A stretch of 64,000 nt of DNA from Endomicrobiales bacterium (GCA_023228045.1 JALOBY010000004.1:6404-70403); one strand, 5' to 3'. Counted from the first letter of the stretch, positions 1 through 9,468 are shown. The notes: generated by a model from the sequence alone, not told the origin. Translations and numbers: made by a program.

Positions 1-548
1 TAAAAAACAGAGTTAGCAAGAAATTTAAAATATTTTCAAGCGACTCGGGTGCAAAGTATGCCGATATTATAGAAATTGATTGTTCAAAAATTTATCCTCA
101 GGTTGCTGTGCCATTTTTACCGTCTAACGCGAAAGAAGCTCGCTCGCTAAATAAAATAACATTAGATCAGGTTGTAATTGGTTCTTGCACAAATGGCCGC
201 ATAGAAGACCTGCGCATAGCCGCAAAAATTCTTAAAGGCAAAAAAGCGCATTCCAATGTCCGCCTGATAATAATACCAGCAACGCCAACCATATACACAC
301 AGGCTCTTAAAGAAGGACTTTTTGAGATCTTTATGAAAGCTGGTGCAATAATATCACCGCCAACATGCGGGCCATGCCTTGGTGGTCATATGGGCATACT
401 TGGTAACGGTGAAAGATGTGTTGCAACAACAAACAGAAACTTTGTTGGAAGAATGGGACATACAAAATCAGAAGTATTTTTGGCAAGCCCGGCTGTTGCG
501 GCATCTAGCGCAATAAAAGGCAAAATAGTAGATCCTGACCAAATATAA
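1..548 (+). CDS. leuC: 3-isopropylmalate dehydratase large subunit, C-terminal part (5' end outside window)
   Basis: The reading frame is open from the window edge (frame of base 3) to the TAA at 546-548, so only the C-terminal part is present. LeuC is the [4Fe-4S] aconitase-family large subunit that interconverts 2- and 3-isopropylmalate in cytosolic leucine biosynthesis. Visible signatures are a SDxGAxYA stretch at the very start, the cluster-ligand motif GSCTNGR followed by EDLRIAAKIL, and the second ligand motif PPTCGPCLGG. The matching small subunit leuD follows after an unusually long gap filled by palindromes. The homologous homoaconitase is possible because the sequence does not fix the substrate; leuB downstream favours leucine. 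Confidence 0.93.
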   Translation, partial: KNRVSKKFKIFSSDSGAKYADIIEIDCSKIYPQVAVPFLPSNAKEARSLNKITLDQVVIGSCTNGRIEDLRIAAKILKGKKAHSNVRLIIIPATPTIYTQALKEGLFEIFMKAGAIISPPTCGPCLGGHMGILGNGERCVATTNRNFVGRMGHTKSEVFLASPAVAASSAIKGKIVDPDQI

Positions 549-594
549 CACAGAGATTAACTGTTTAAAACATAAAGTTCTCTTACAAATTAGG

Positions 595-870
595 AAAGGG
601 TTCAGCGAGCAGAGCGAGCGACGACGAAACGGGAAAACCATAGGTTTTCCCTTGTAGAGCGGTTTGGCGAAATCATATTAGCCAAACCAAGTATGAAACG
701 AAGCAACCATAGACCTTGCAATAGGTGTTAGGAGCGAGACGGGCGAGGTCGTGGGTTTTACAACTCAAAAAGTAAGAGCGATGTTATAACATCGGGCGAG
801 CTTTTTGAGGAAGGAAAAGACCGTCGTCGTCCGTCGAATCCAGCAATCTATTGCAAGTTCTATGGTTAAA
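595..870. repeat. multi-arm palindromic block between leuC and leuD
   Basis: No gene is seen here. The block holds nested and tandem inverted repeats: a 9-bp-arm hairpin at 631-651 (GGGAAAACC/GGTTTTCCC), an 8-bp arm pair at 661-668 and 681-688 (GGTTTGGC/GCCAAACC), and a 20-base arm at 705-724 that matches the reverse complement of 848-867 at 19 of 20 positions. Inside that long stem are arms at 764-772 and 801-809 (CTCAAAAAG/CTTTTTGAG) enclosing a perfect 16-base palindrome at 779-794. It could be a mobile palindromic element or a structured RNA in the leuCD mRNA. Confidence 0.75.
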
Positions 871-917
871 AATACTAAGTCCAGCAGATGGCGGGACGCG
901 ACATAAGGGGAAATAGA

Positions 918-1406
918 ATGGTATTAAAAGGCAAAGCGCACAAATATGGTTCAAATGTTAACACCGACGAAATAATACCGGCACGCTACTTAAATACATC
1001 TGAATACAAAGAACTTGCGGAACACTGTATGGAAGATATAGATAATGACTTTATTAAAAATATGAATCCGGGCGATTTTATTGTTGCCGAGAATAATTTT
1101 GGTTGTGGCTCATCTCGTGAGCATGCGCCAATATCTATTAAAGTTGCAGGTGTATCAGCTGTAATTGCAACTTCATTTGCAAGAATATTTTTTAGAAATG
1201 CCATAAACATTGGTTTACCGATTCTTGAGTGTGAGGAAGCCGCAAAGGATATTTCAAAAGGTGATGAATTAGAGGTTAATTTAGCAAGTGGTGAAATAAA
1301 AAACATAACAAAAAAATGCGTTTATCAAGCAGAGCCGTTTCCTGCATTTATGCAACAGATAATTAAAAAAGGCGGCCTGTTGAAATATTTGAAGAATAAA
1401 AAATAA
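918..1406 (+). CDS. leuD: 3-isopropylmalate dehydratase small subunit
   Basis: This is the small (swivel-domain) subunit that pairs with LeuC. NTDEIIPARYLNT near the start, NNFGCGSSREHAP (substrate-binding loop) and the following SFARIFFRNAINIGLP segment are diagnostic. At about 162 residues it belongs to the short LeuD class common in archaea and many anaerobes, rather than the 200-residue enterobacterial class. An in-frame ATG exists at 888, but the ATG at 918 is preferred because GGGG lies just upstream and the conserved fold begins there (VLKGKAHKYG). leuB follows after 40 bases. This short class also includes homoaconitase-type subunits, so the substrate is inferred from context. Confidence 0.92.
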   Translation: MVLKGKAHKYGSNVNTDEIIPARYLNTSEYKELAEHCMEDIDNDFIKNMNPGDFIVAENNFGCGSSREHAPISIKVAGVSAVIATSFARIFFRNAINIGLPILECEEAAKDISKGDELEVNLASGEIKNITKKCVYQAEPFPAFMQQIIKKGGLLKYLKNKK

Positions 1407-1446
1407 AAATTAAGTCTGCTTTAGGCGAGACGGAGGAAAAATTAAA

Positions 1447-2508
1447 ATGAGTAAGAATTACAAGATTGCTGTTCTCGGTGGTGATGGCACAGGCCCAGAA
1501 GTTATTGCGGAGGGTATTAAAGTTGCGGAAGTAGCGGCTAAAAAAAATAACTTCACAATTGATTGGACAAAATATGATCTTGGCGGCGAACGCTATATGC
1601 GCACTGGCGAAATTTTGCCAGAAAGTGTAATAGCCGAGCTTAGAAAATTTGATGCGATATATCTTGGCGCAATTGGGCACCCCGATGTAAAGCCCGGAAT
1701 ATTAGAAAAAGGGTTGTTACTGCGTTTGCGTTTTGAGTTAGACCAATATATTAATTTACGCCCGGTAAAACTTTATCCAAATGTTGATACCCCACTTAAA
1801 GGTAAAACACCTGCCGACATTGATTTTGTTGTTGTTCGTGAAAATACCGAAGGCCTTTACACAGGCGTGGGTGGTTTCTTAAGAAAAGGCACCGCGCAAG
1901 AAGTTGCTTTGCAAGAATCGGTTAACAGCCGTTTTGGTGTTGAAAGATGCATTCGTTATGCTTTTGAATACGCGAAAAAAAGAAACAAAGGCAACAAACT
2001 AACTCTTTGCGGTAAAACAAATGTGCTCACCTATGCTTTTGACCTATGGGAAAGAGCTTTTTATGAAGTTGCAAAAGAGTATCCAACTGTTAAAACCGAT
2101 TACGCCCATGTTGATGCAACTTGTATGTGGATGGTAAAAAACCCGGAGTGGTTTGATGTTATAGTTACCGATAATTTGTTTGGCGATATTATCACCGACC
2201 TTGGCGCTATGATTCAGGGCGGAATGGGTATTGCCGCTGGTGGAAACATTAACCCGCAAGGTGTTTCAATGTTTGAGCCAATAGGTGGTTCAGCACCTAA
2301 ATATACAGGTAAAAATGTAATTAATCCGCTTGCGGCAATTTGTGCTGGTGGAATGATGTTAGAAGTAATCGGCGAAACAGTCGCCGGAAAGAGTATAGAA
2401 AATGCCGTAATCAAAGCGCTTTCAACAGGAAAAATAAAAAGCTTAGCTGCTGGTAAAATGGGTATGTCTACAACTGAAATGGGTGACTTTATTGCGCAAA
2501 CACTATAA
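1447..2508 (+). CDS. leuB: 3-isopropylmalate dehydrogenase
   Basis: NAD-dependent oxidative decarboxylase of the isocitrate/isopropylmalate dehydrogenase family, catalysing the third step specific to leucine synthesis. The 353-residue length is normal. GGDGTGPEV opens the fold. The arginine-rich substrate segment reads LLLRLRFELDQYINLRP, followed by VVVRENTEGLYTG, and the metal/cofactor region DNLFGDIITDLG and GSAPKYTGK are intact. A GGAGG ribosome-binding site lies a few bases upstream of ATG 1447. The position after leuC and leuD supports the leucine role. Related family members act on isocitrate, homoisocitrate or tartrate, so the assignment rests on motif plus operon. Confidence 0.92.
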   Translation: MSKNYKIAVLGGDGTGPEVIAEGIKVAEVAAKKNNFTIDWTKYDLGGERYMRTGEILPESVIAELRKFDAIYLGAIGHPDVKPGILEKGLLLRLRFELDQYINLRPVKLYPNVDTPLKGKTPADIDFVVVRENTEGLYTGVGGFLRKGTAQEVALQESVNSRFGVERCIRYAFEYAKKRNKGNKLTLCGKTNVLTYAFDLWERAFYEVAKEYPTVKTDYAHVDATCMWMVKNPEWFDVIVTDNLFGDIITDLGAMIQGGMGIAAGGNINPQGVSMFEPIGGSAPKYTGKNVINPLAAICAGGMMLEVIGETVAGKSIENAVIKALSTGKIKSLAAGKMGMSTTEMGDFIAQTL

Positions 2509-2528
2509 ATTATGGAGATTTGCCGAAA

Positions 2529-3545
2529 ATGAAAAAGTATAGAGTTGCAATTGTTGGCGCAACAGGAGCCGTTGGCGAAGAAATGCTTAAAATGCTGGAA
2601 AGCAGAGCATTTCCGATACAATCGCTTAAACTTCTCGCCTCCGAGCGCTCTGTTGGCAAAACACTTAAGTATAAAGGCAAAGAAGTTGCAGTAGAAAAGT
2701 TAACTCCTGAGTCGGCAAAAAACCTTGACCTTGCGCTATTTAGTGCCGGGGCAGCCATTTCAAAAGAGTTTGCGCCCATATTTGCCGCAAACGGTTGTTT
2801 TGTTGTAGATAATTCAAGTGCATGGCGAATGGACAAAGAAGTTCCACTTGTTGTGCCTGAGGTAAACCCGCATGATCTTTCAAAAGATAAAAAAATAATT
2901 GCAAACCCAAACTGTTCTACAATACAAATGGTAATTGCGTTAAAACCGCTGCACGATGCCGCAAAAATTAAAAGGGTTATTGTTTCAACCTATCAATCGG
3001 TTTCGGGTGCTGGAGCCAAAGGTATTTACGAGTTAGAAACTCAAAACCGTGCATGGGCAAAAAATGAGCCAATACCTCAGGCCTCAAAGTTTCAGTATCA
3101 AATTGCTTTTAACCTGATACCTCAAATAGATGTTTTTACCGAGAACGGTTACACAAAAGAAGAAATGAAAATGGCGAATGAAACACGCAAAATAATGGGT
3201 GATAATAGTATTGCCATCTCTGCCACTTGCGTGCGCGTGCCTGTTGTGCGTAGCCATAGTGAAACTGTTTGGATAGAAACAGAAAAAAAATTAACGGTTA
3301 AACAGGCAACCGAGCTTCTTTCAAAGGCAGATGGAATTGAAGTTATTGACGATGTCGCAAACAAAAAATACCCAATGCCACTTTACGCGCAAAATAAACA
3401 GTTAACCTATGTTGGCAGAATAAGGGAAGACATCTCTACAACAAATGGCCTGACAATGTGGATTGTTTCTGATAATTTGCTTAAAGGTGCGGCATTAAAT
3501 GCTGTACAAATTGGTGAAGAGCTTATTAGTCAAGGGATAATTTAA
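2529..3545 (+). CDS. asd: aspartate-semialdehyde dehydrogenase
   Basis: NADPH-dependent enzyme reducing aspartyl phosphate to aspartate semialdehyde, the branch point to lysine/diaminopimelate, threonine and methionine. An N-terminal GATGAVGEEML Rossmann motif, the catalytic cysteine in NPNCSTIQ (about residue 129) and VVRSHSETVWIE near the C-terminus identify it. Length (338 residues) is typical. An upstream in-frame TTG exists at 2520, but it would put the GGAG at 2514-2517 too close, so ATG 2529 is chosen. It lies 20 bases after leuB and is followed directly by the YdjC-type gene, suggesting one transcript. Confidence 0.95.
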   Translation: MKKYRVAIVGATGAVGEEMLKMLESRAFPIQSLKLLASERSVGKTLKYKGKEVAVEKLTPESAKNLDLALFSAGAAISKEFAPIFAANGCFVVDNSSAWRMDKEVPLVVPEVNPHDLSKDKKIIANPNCSTIQMVIALKPLHDAAKIKRVIVSTYQSVSGAGAKGIYELETQNRAWAKNEPIPQASKFQYQIAFNLIPQIDVFTENGYTKEEMKMANETRKIMGDNSIAISATCVRVPVVRSHSETVWIETEKKLTVKQATELLSKADGIEVIDDVANKKYPMPLYAQNKQLTYVGRIREDISTTNGLTMWIVSDNLLKGAALNAVQIGEELISQGII

Positions 3546-4247
3546 TTGAAAAAGCTTGTAGTAAATGCCGATGATTTCGGCTATCGCGAAGGAATAAACA
3601 AAGGTATAATCTACGCCCATCAAAAGGGTGTGGTTAGCAGTGCTTCTTTATTTGTTGAGCGAGAAGGCAGCCAAGAGGCAGTAAGGCTCGCTAAAGAAAA
3701 TCCATCACTTACACTTGGCATTCATTTAGACCTAGATAAGTTTTTTGAAATAGACCACGCAAGAGGTGTTGTTGTATCATGGCTTAATGGCAGTGTGGTT
3801 TCAACAGAAATACTAAAAGCCGAAATACGCAGGCAAATGGATAAGTTCTTTACTTTTGGCTTTACTCCGGATCACATAGACAGCCACCATCACTCACACC
3901 TTATTTCAGATGTGTTTGAGCCGGTATGCCAGATAGCTAAAGAGTATAAAGTACCAGTTGTGCGTTTATTTAAGAAGTTCTATTCGCAAGAAAGCAATTT
4001 TGAGCAGGCAAATAAAATTGCAAATAGTTATGGCCTCATATTTCCCGATCATTTCATAGAGGGCTGGTATTGGGGGAATATTGACGAAGATTATACTGCC
4101 GCAGAGCTTATGACACATCCGGGCTATGGTGAACTATGGCGCGAGGCCGAGCTTGCGCATTGTTGCCAACAGCAACTCAAAGAATACTTAACCAACCAAA
4201 AAATAGAATTAACAAACTTTTGTAATTTACTGCCAAAGAAACAGTAG
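3546..4247 (+). CDS. YdjC/ChbG-family carbohydrate deacetylase
   Basis: Member of the YdjC-like polysaccharide deacetylase family, metal-dependent enzymes that remove N-acetyl groups from amino-sugar oligosaccharides. The family metal site is visible as NADDFG near the N-terminus and DHIDSHHHSH in the middle, with LGIHLDLD between them. The start appears to be TTG, placed immediately after the asd stop codon, so translation is probably coupled. There is no signal peptide, so it is cytosolic. The natural substrate cannot be read from sequence. A hairpin terminator about 100 bases downstream ends the transcript. Confidence 0.85.
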   Translation: MKKLVVNADDFGYREGINKGIIYAHQKGVVSSASLFVEREGSQEAVRLAKENPSLTLGIHLDLDKFFEIDHARGVVVSWLNGSVVSTEILKAEIRRQMDKFFTFGFTPDHIDSHHHSHLISDVFEPVCQIAKEYKVPVVRLFKKFYSQESNFEQANKIANSYGLIFPDHFIEGWYWGNIDEDYTAAELMTHPGYGELWREAELAHCCQQQLKEYLTNQKIELTNFCNLLPKKQ

Positions 4248-4345
4248 TTAAATATTTTATTAAGTTGTTTTTTTGCAATTCACATATTTTTGATGTGGCC
4301 AAATAGTTGCAGAAACTTAAATTTAGTTAGTTAAATTTGCTATAG

Positions 4346-4388
4346 GGAAAAGAGGGGAAACAATAATCTTGTTTTCCCTCTTTTTTCT
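4346..4388 (+). terminator. rho-independent terminator after the leu-asd-ydjC transcript
   Basis: Stem AAAAGAGGG(G)AAACAA pairs with TTGTTT(T)CCCTCTTTT around a TAATC loop, and the 3' arm runs into a T tract. The inverted A tract on the other side means it could also act for transcripts arriving on the minus strand. Confidence 0.8.
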
Positions 4389-5244
4389 TAAATTTTAGGT
4401 TTATTGATATGGGGATGCAATATGGGTGTGTTGCCTTGCCATACAAATTACCCAACAAGTGAATACCAACCGAAACATACAGGCAATGCCGTTCTTTTAG
4501 GTTCATTAACTTTAAACATATAAAAACCTTCATTTGACCACCATATTTACTCAAAATTTACATAAAACACACCGAATTTGGCCACAATTAACCATACTCT
4601 ATTCAATATTCATTTCTTTGTGCTTTTTATGTCATTTGCTGGTAAAAAGTGCTTTGCTTTGACTGCCTTTAGTTATTAGTGGTTTTCATGTGTTAGGAGT
4701 TTTTTGAAGGTTTATGTACAAATGGGTTAAGTCCTAATTTTTTTTGCCCATTCTTGGCCTGTTTTTGCTTATTGTTTAACGGTTTTTACAAATTAAAGTT
4801 TAATGTATGGTCTTTGTTTTTAAGTGCTTTGGGTTGTTTTGTGAAATTTTTTGGTATCTTGAGGTTTGTATCATTTAAACCAAAACTTTAACCAATTTTT
4901 TAAAAAATATTTTTTTGCCAATAAAAAAGGGAAATAAAGGATAAAAAATGAGTGCCAGAAATAATTACTTAATGTTAAATATGAACATATAAATAATTAT
5001 ATAAGTTTATTAGTATTTTTGGTGTTGTATATGAAGTATTGGTTTTTATAAATAAAAATGGCTCAATGTGCCATTAACTTAACATAATATAACTTATCGG
5101 AACCAACTAGTTAATGTTTTACTCTAAATAAATTGCAAACATTTGCAACATAACTTTTGTTTTTTTCAAGATTATTGTGGTATTTTTAGGTCGTAGAATG
5201 TAGAATTTGGAAATCTTTTGATAGGTTATTTTTTAACAGATGTT
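4389..5244. other. AT-rich gene-free spacer between convergent genes
   Basis: About 0.85 kb separates the plus-strand terminator from the stop of the minus-strand GH57 gene. No open frame with a ribosome-binding site and plausible protein composition is visible, there is no DnaA-box cluster, and no tRNA or insertion-sequence end was seen. The stretch is visibly richer in A and T than the flanking genes. Spacers between convergent genes are normally short, so this may be the remains of decayed genes. Confidence 0.6.
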
Positions 5245-7428
5245 TTAAACAGACCAGCTTTTTAGTTTAAAATCTTCAGCTGAAGCCGGTAGGGTTACCG
5301 TGCCTCCAAGTGGCCAACTTTCAATAATTAAGCCATTTCTGTAAATTCTTATACAAAATTCAATTCTTTCTTGAGTTTTTTCTATTATTAGCTTATTTAG
5401 TGGTATTGCAAGCTCGATTATATTTTTTGCTGAAATTTCAGTTAATTTTTCATTTTTCTGTTGTTTTATGAGAGTAATTAGCTCAAAATTTTCTACATTT
5501 CCCCCACTTTTTAACTCAAAAAATGCTTTTGTAAAACTTGGTGATTTAAAATCTATTTCAAAGGAAACATTTTCATTTTCTTTTGCGCTGAGTTTGTACT
5601 TAGTGTCAATTCTAATATAAAGCTTTTCAAGATCAAAACCATAATAAAATGATCTAATTAAGGTTTCAACCTGATGCATTGAGCCGCCGGTATGGCCAAC
5701 CTCGTAGTATCCAGCCGCCAACCACTCAAAATAGTTTGTAACGATACCATCAATTTTAGGTGTTATTAAATCAACGGGTTCAAGTGTTGGTTTTCTGCTT
5801 TGAGCACCTTTTATGGGTTTATGCAAGTAATCGGGTACGATTTGCCCAAGTTTTATATATACATCTATCAGATGCTCCCTAAATAAACGGTCAAATATTT
5901 CATCATTTTCTGAAGTGTGTTCATCGCCAAACCACCAGTTCCAATCTGAGCCTTCTGCGGCATAAATACTGCGCATAGCAGATTTATATTTTTCAGAGCT
6001 TGTGATTTGCGGGTTTAATTGTGCAACTTCTCCAAGGCATTTTCTTGCATCATATAGATACTGCCATGCTGTGTTATCTTCGTTGTGGCCTATCCAAACA
6101 CCAAAGTTGCCCCTTATCCATGAGCCGGCAAAAAGCTTTGGAAGAATATCTTTATTTTTCTTGTTTTGCAGGTATTTGCCAATTGTGACTGTTTCAACTT
6201 CTGGGTCTGTGCTGATGGCAGAATAAAGTTTTCGTAAAAAGTCCCAGCCATCGTTTGCGTAATATTCCCAGCAGTTTTCTCCATCTAATATTACGGCAAC
6301 AAAAGGTTCTTCATTATCTGGAGTTGAGTTTTTTATGGAGTGCAGTTTTGTCATAAAGTCGTTTACTGCGCTTTCCGCATTCCATTTTGAGTATACAAAA
6401 CCAATTGCGTCTGAAAGCGAGCGGTCTCTGAAAATTATGTCAACTTCGGAGTTGGCAATTTTTACTTTGTATGGTTTGTATAATAATTTATTTTTTTCTG
6501 TGTGCTGTTGGCTGAGTGTTTTATAAAGTATTTCTTCGTCGGTAGCTATCCAATGTACGCCAGAGTTTGCAAACAAAGGAACCACTTCTTCGCTAACTGA
6601 TCCTTCGGCAGGCCACATACCAAGTGGTTTTTTGCCAAAGTGTTTTTCATAAATATCTATTGCAAGTGTAATTTGATTTTGTGCGTCATCTTTTTGACTA
6701 AAGCGTTTGACAGGAAGAGTAATGTCCAGTGTTGCTATGCGTGCGCTGTTTGTGTCGCATAATAATGGCAATATTGGGTGGAAATATGGAGTTATTGAAA
6801 CCTCTATTTGCCCCCTATCTTGTACTTCCTTATATTTGCCGATGATTTTCGCGCAAATTTCGTTTTGCTTTTTTACAAGCGCGCTTTTTTCTTCTTCGGT
6901 AAAATCTCTCCCTTTTTCGTAAAGTGTTTTTATTAGTTCATCGTTATTTTTCCAGTATGGATCCATCCATGATAGGTTAAACCAAACCTGAAGATCTCTA
7001 AATTCGGCAGATGAAAAATATGCCTGAACTCTTTTTAGTGTTTCTTTTGAGGTGTTTTTCCCGCGTTTTTCAAGCAACTCTTTATAGCGTTTATTTGGCA
7101 AAACCATTGTTTCCCAGTTTGCCATAAAAAAATTATACAGAAGAAATACCTTATCGTCTTTGCTTAGCTCTGTGGCTGGTTTTAATGTTATGTCAGTAAA
7201 TAGGTCTTTGGCTGTTCCAGAAGCATATTCTTCTATTTGTTCAATTAAAGACGGTACAAGGTTGAATGTGGCTTTTATTTTTGGGAATTCATCTAAAATT
7301 GCCACAGTGTCAAAGTAATCTTTTGTAGCGTGCAATTTTACCCATGGAAGTTCGTAAATACCTGTACTAGGATTTTTGTATAAAGGTTGATGGTGATGCC
7401 ACAAAAAAGCAAGCTTGATTTTTTTCAT
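5245..7428 (-). CDS. glycoside hydrolase family 57 protein (alpha-amylase/glucan-active type)
   Basis: A 727-residue GH57 enzyme; family members hydrolyse or rearrange alpha-glucans through a (beta/alpha)7 barrel. Conserved regions are visible: WHHHQPLY at the N-terminus (region 1), GMWPAEGS at about residue 275 with the likely nucleophile Glu, and VILDGENCWEYY at about residue 382 with the likely acid/base Asp. No signal peptide is seen, so it probably acts on cytosolic glycogen or maltodextrin. The frame extends 27 bases further upstream, but ATG 7428 is chosen because it begins the conserved fold and clears the upstream stop at 7442. Specificity (amylase, 4-alpha-glucanotransferase or branching enzyme) cannot be decided. 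Confidence 0.88.
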   Translation of the reverse strand: MKKIKLAFLWHHHQPLYKNPSTGIYELPWVKLHATKDYFDTVAILDEFPKIKATFNLVPSLIEQIEEYASGTAKDLFTDITLKPATELSKDDKVFLLYNFFMANWETMVLPNKRYKELLEKRGKNTSKETLKRVQAYFSSAEFRDLQVWFNLSWMDPYWKNNDELIKTLYEKGRDFTEEEKSALVKKQNEICAKIIGKYKEVQDRGQIEVSITPYFHPILPLLCDTNSARIATLDITLPVKRFSQKDDAQNQITLAIDIYEKHFGKKPLGMWPAEGSVSEEVVPLFANSGVHWIATDEEILYKTLSQQHTEKNKLLYKPYKVKIANSEVDIIFRDRSLSDAIGFVYSKWNAESAVNDFMTKLHSIKNSTPDNEEPFVAVILDGENCWEYYANDGWDFLRKLYSAISTDPEVETVTIGKYLQNKKNKDILPKLFAGSWIRGNFGVWIGHNEDNTAWQYLYDARKCLGEVAQLNPQITSSEKYKSAMRSIYAAEGSDWNWWFGDEHTSENDEIFDRLFREHLIDVYIKLGQIVPDYLHKPIKGAQSRKPTLEPVDLITPKIDGIVTNYFEWLAAGYYEVGHTGGSMHQVETLIRSFYYGFDLEKLYIRIDTKYKLSAKENENVSFEIDFKSPSFTKAFFELKSGGNVENFELITLIKQQKNEKLTEISAKNIIELAIPLNKLIIEKTQERIEFCIRIYRNGLIIESWPLGGTVTLPASAEDFKLKSWSV

Positions 7429-7441
7429 TAAAATACTATGG

Positions 7442-8785
7442 TTAAAATTTTGCAATTACTTCTAGTTGGTAGCGGTTTGCAGGCGCAGATAGCGGCCAAA
7501 GTGCTTCAAACACTGGTGGCGTATATCTGGCATATGAGAGAGCAAACTGGCAATATTTCGAATACTCGTAGCGCATGCTTAAATCCATTTCAACGCCTAA
7601 TGTGTAGTTAGCGTTAAATAAGCGTTCAAAGCCAGAGGCCTCTGGAGCACCTTTTGGACCCTGTGATGCAGAGTATAAATAGTAATAAACACCAAAGGTT
7701 AAAGCATAGACTGGTGAAAAATCAGTTCCTAAACTTAAGGTGTTTATACCGGAAAATGATGCAGGTATTGTGTAAAAACCATCAAAGGCAGTTGCCCCAA
7801 AAAGTTGGCCATAACCCTTTCTTTCAAGACCGTCATAGCGTGCTGTAAAATCTGGTGTAAAGGCTTTATCTGTGCTTGAAAGTGAGTTTGTATCATCGTT
7901 CCCTGTGGCATAAGAAAAAAGTGCTTTTGCGCTAACTTTGCCAAGTTTTGTTTTCTCTCCAATAAGTTCTCCTCTGATAACATAGCCAAGTGCGTCTAGG
8001 TCTGTTTTTGTGCCATCAGCTTTTGTTATGTAGCCACTTTGTTTTGCAAGTTCAAACTGATAGTTTGATAGTTTTTCTTTTTTGCCTATACGAAAATCTA
8101 TAAAATTTTTAATAATCTCGGTTGTTGATGTTGCAAGCAACCCTCGTTTATAATTGCTTCCGGAAAAATCGCGTTCTTCAAAGTAACCTAACTCCCAAAG
8201 ATGTTCTCTCCATAAAGTGTTAATGTTTAAGCCCAAAAGATCGCAATCGCTATCAGGTTTTAAATTATCGCTAACTTTTGCAGTAAAAAGTGTTCCATCC
8301 CACTTTAGCGGTGCTAAAAAATGTCCATCGACTCTAAGAGCGGTAAAGCCTCTATCATCATCAGAAATTATTAGTCCATCGCCAAAAACAAGGTGTTGCT
8401 TGCCGATTGTTAAATCTAATGGAAGTTCGTTAAAGTTTTTAATTTTTAAGTAAACAGTTTCTACATACGGTGTAAAATCGGTTTTTTGGTAGGGTACTGC
8501 AAAAACAGTTTTTGTGCCGCCACCGGCAACGCCAATTGCGCAAAACTCAGAACCAATTTCTACATTGCCGGGAAGGGTTGCACCAATTAAAATTTTTAGG
8601 CGAGAGCTGTAATAACTTAATGGCACCGAAGAGGCAGTTTGATCAAAATGTGTTTCAGAGTAACTAACACCGCGCAGGCGATACTCAGTGTCAATATTTA
8701 GTGTTGTGGCGACGGCGAGTTTTGCACAAAATAAAAAAACAATGATGAAAAAAAGTGATATTGAAAAAATATTTATTTTTTTCAT
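7442..8785 (-). CDS. outer-membrane beta-barrel protein (alginate-export-like)
   Basis: A 447-residue exported protein with a clear signal peptide: MKKIN, then a long hydrophobic run ending near AVA. The mature part is rich in alternating aromatic and polar beta strands and ends in a C-terminal phenylalanine (EVIAKF), as expected for BAM-assembled barrels. Segments such as DLTIGKQHLVFGDGLIISDD resemble the alginate-export/porin superfamily, but no specific substrate can be assigned. It overlaps the TPR gene upstream by 4 bases and precedes the GH57 gene by 13 bases, so barrel and glycosidase are probably co-expressed. A role in carbohydrate passage is only suggested. Confidence 0.75.
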   Translation of the reverse strand: MKKINIFSISLFFIIVFLFCAKLAVATTLNIDTEYRLRGVSYSETHFDQTASSVPLSYYSSRLKILIGATLPGNVEIGSEFCAIGVAGGGTKTVFAVPYQKTDFTPYVETVYLKIKNFNELPLDLTIGKQHLVFGDGLIISDDDRGFTALRVDGHFLAPLKWDGTLFTAKVSDNLKPDSDCDLLGLNINTLWREHLWELGYFEERDFSGSNYKRGLLATSTTEIIKNFIDFRIGKKEKLSNYQFELAKQSGYITKADGTKTDLDALGYVIRGELIGEKTKLGKVSAKALFSYATGNDDTNSLSSTDKAFTPDFTARYDGLERKGYGQLFGATAFDGFYTIPASFSGINTLSLGTDFSPVYALTFGVYYYLYSASQGPKGAPEASGFERLFNANYTLGVEMDLSMRYEYSKYCQFALSYARYTPPVFEALWPLSAPANRYQLEVIAKF

Positions 8786-9468
8786 TGCTTTTGCTCCACA
8801 ACTTTTTGATCAGGAACTGTGCCGCTAATTGTTACAAGGCGTTGTTGCGCTTTTGCAGACCAATTTGTTGCCGGAAATTGCATGGTTATTTTTTCATAAG
8901 TTGTTTTTGCTTCTTTGGGCATATCCGCAATTTCATAAAGCATAGCAAGGTCTTGCAGCATTGAAGGTACAAGGTAACTGTTTGGAAATTTTTTTAAGAA
9001 ATCATTGTAATTATATATAGCTTCTTTATATTTGCCGGCATTTTCCTGCACTTTAATAAGCAATGGAAAAGCAAATTGTTCAAGTTCTTTTGGTTTTGGT
9101 GAAACCAAAAGTTTTATAAGAATATCTTCTGCATCTTTATAATTTCCGGTATCTGATAGGTGTTGAGCTTTTATAATGCTTGCCCTAAAACTTGCAGCTG
9201 TGTTTGCATAAGAAGTAATTATCTCATCTAGAATTTTAACCCCATCTTCTGGTTTATCGCTATAAAGCATGCTTTGAGCAACGCTAAGGCGTTCTTCTGA
9301 GCGCAATGTTAGAGTTGTGTTTCTGTAGTAAAAGGCAATTATAAGTAAAATTGAGCCTACAACTATACCGCAAATTAAATAAAAAGTTGAAAGATTCTTT
9401 TTTATCCAAACTGCAGAGTTTAATGCTAAGGCAGTTATGTCTTTGTGATTGTTTTGCGACGAATTCAT
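8782..9468 (-). CDS. membrane-anchored TPR-repeat protein
   Basis: A 228-residue protein with one N-terminal transmembrane segment at about residues 29-47 (hydrophobic run FYLICGIVVGSILLIIAFYY) followed by TPR-like helical repeats, for example GNYKDAEDILIKLL, GKYKEAIYNYNDFLKKFPNS and EAKTTYEKITMQFPA. The layout resembles YfgM/ancillary SecYEG subunits and BamD-like periplasmic TPR proteins. It overlaps both the PHP gene upstream and the outer-membrane barrel downstream by 4 bases, so a helper role in envelope assembly is plausible but unproven. Confidence 0.7.
   Translation of the reverse strand: MNSSQNNHKDITALALNSAVWIKKNLSTFYLICGIVVGSILLIIAFYYRNTTLTLRSEERLSVAQSMLYSDKPEDGVKILDEIITSYANTAASFRASIIKAQHLSDTGNYKDAEDILIKLLVSPKPKELEQFAFPLLIKVQENAGKYKEAIYNYNDFLKKFPNSYLVPSMLQDLAMLYEIADMPKEAKTTYEKITMQFPATNWSAKAQQRLVTISGTVPDQKVVEQKQ

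Noticed and set aside
888..917. Upstream ATG for leuD giving a 10-residue extension
   Set aside because: The conserved fold begins at VLKGKAHKYG, and GGGG is placed correctly only for ATG 918.
4327..4554. Minus-strand 75-residue ORF in the gap after ydjC
   Set aside because: It runs through the terminator hairpin, has no ribosome-binding site and no recognisable composition.
4389..5244. Replication origin in the AT-rich gap
   Set aside because: No DnaA-box cluster and no dnaA, dnaN or gidA neighbours are visible.
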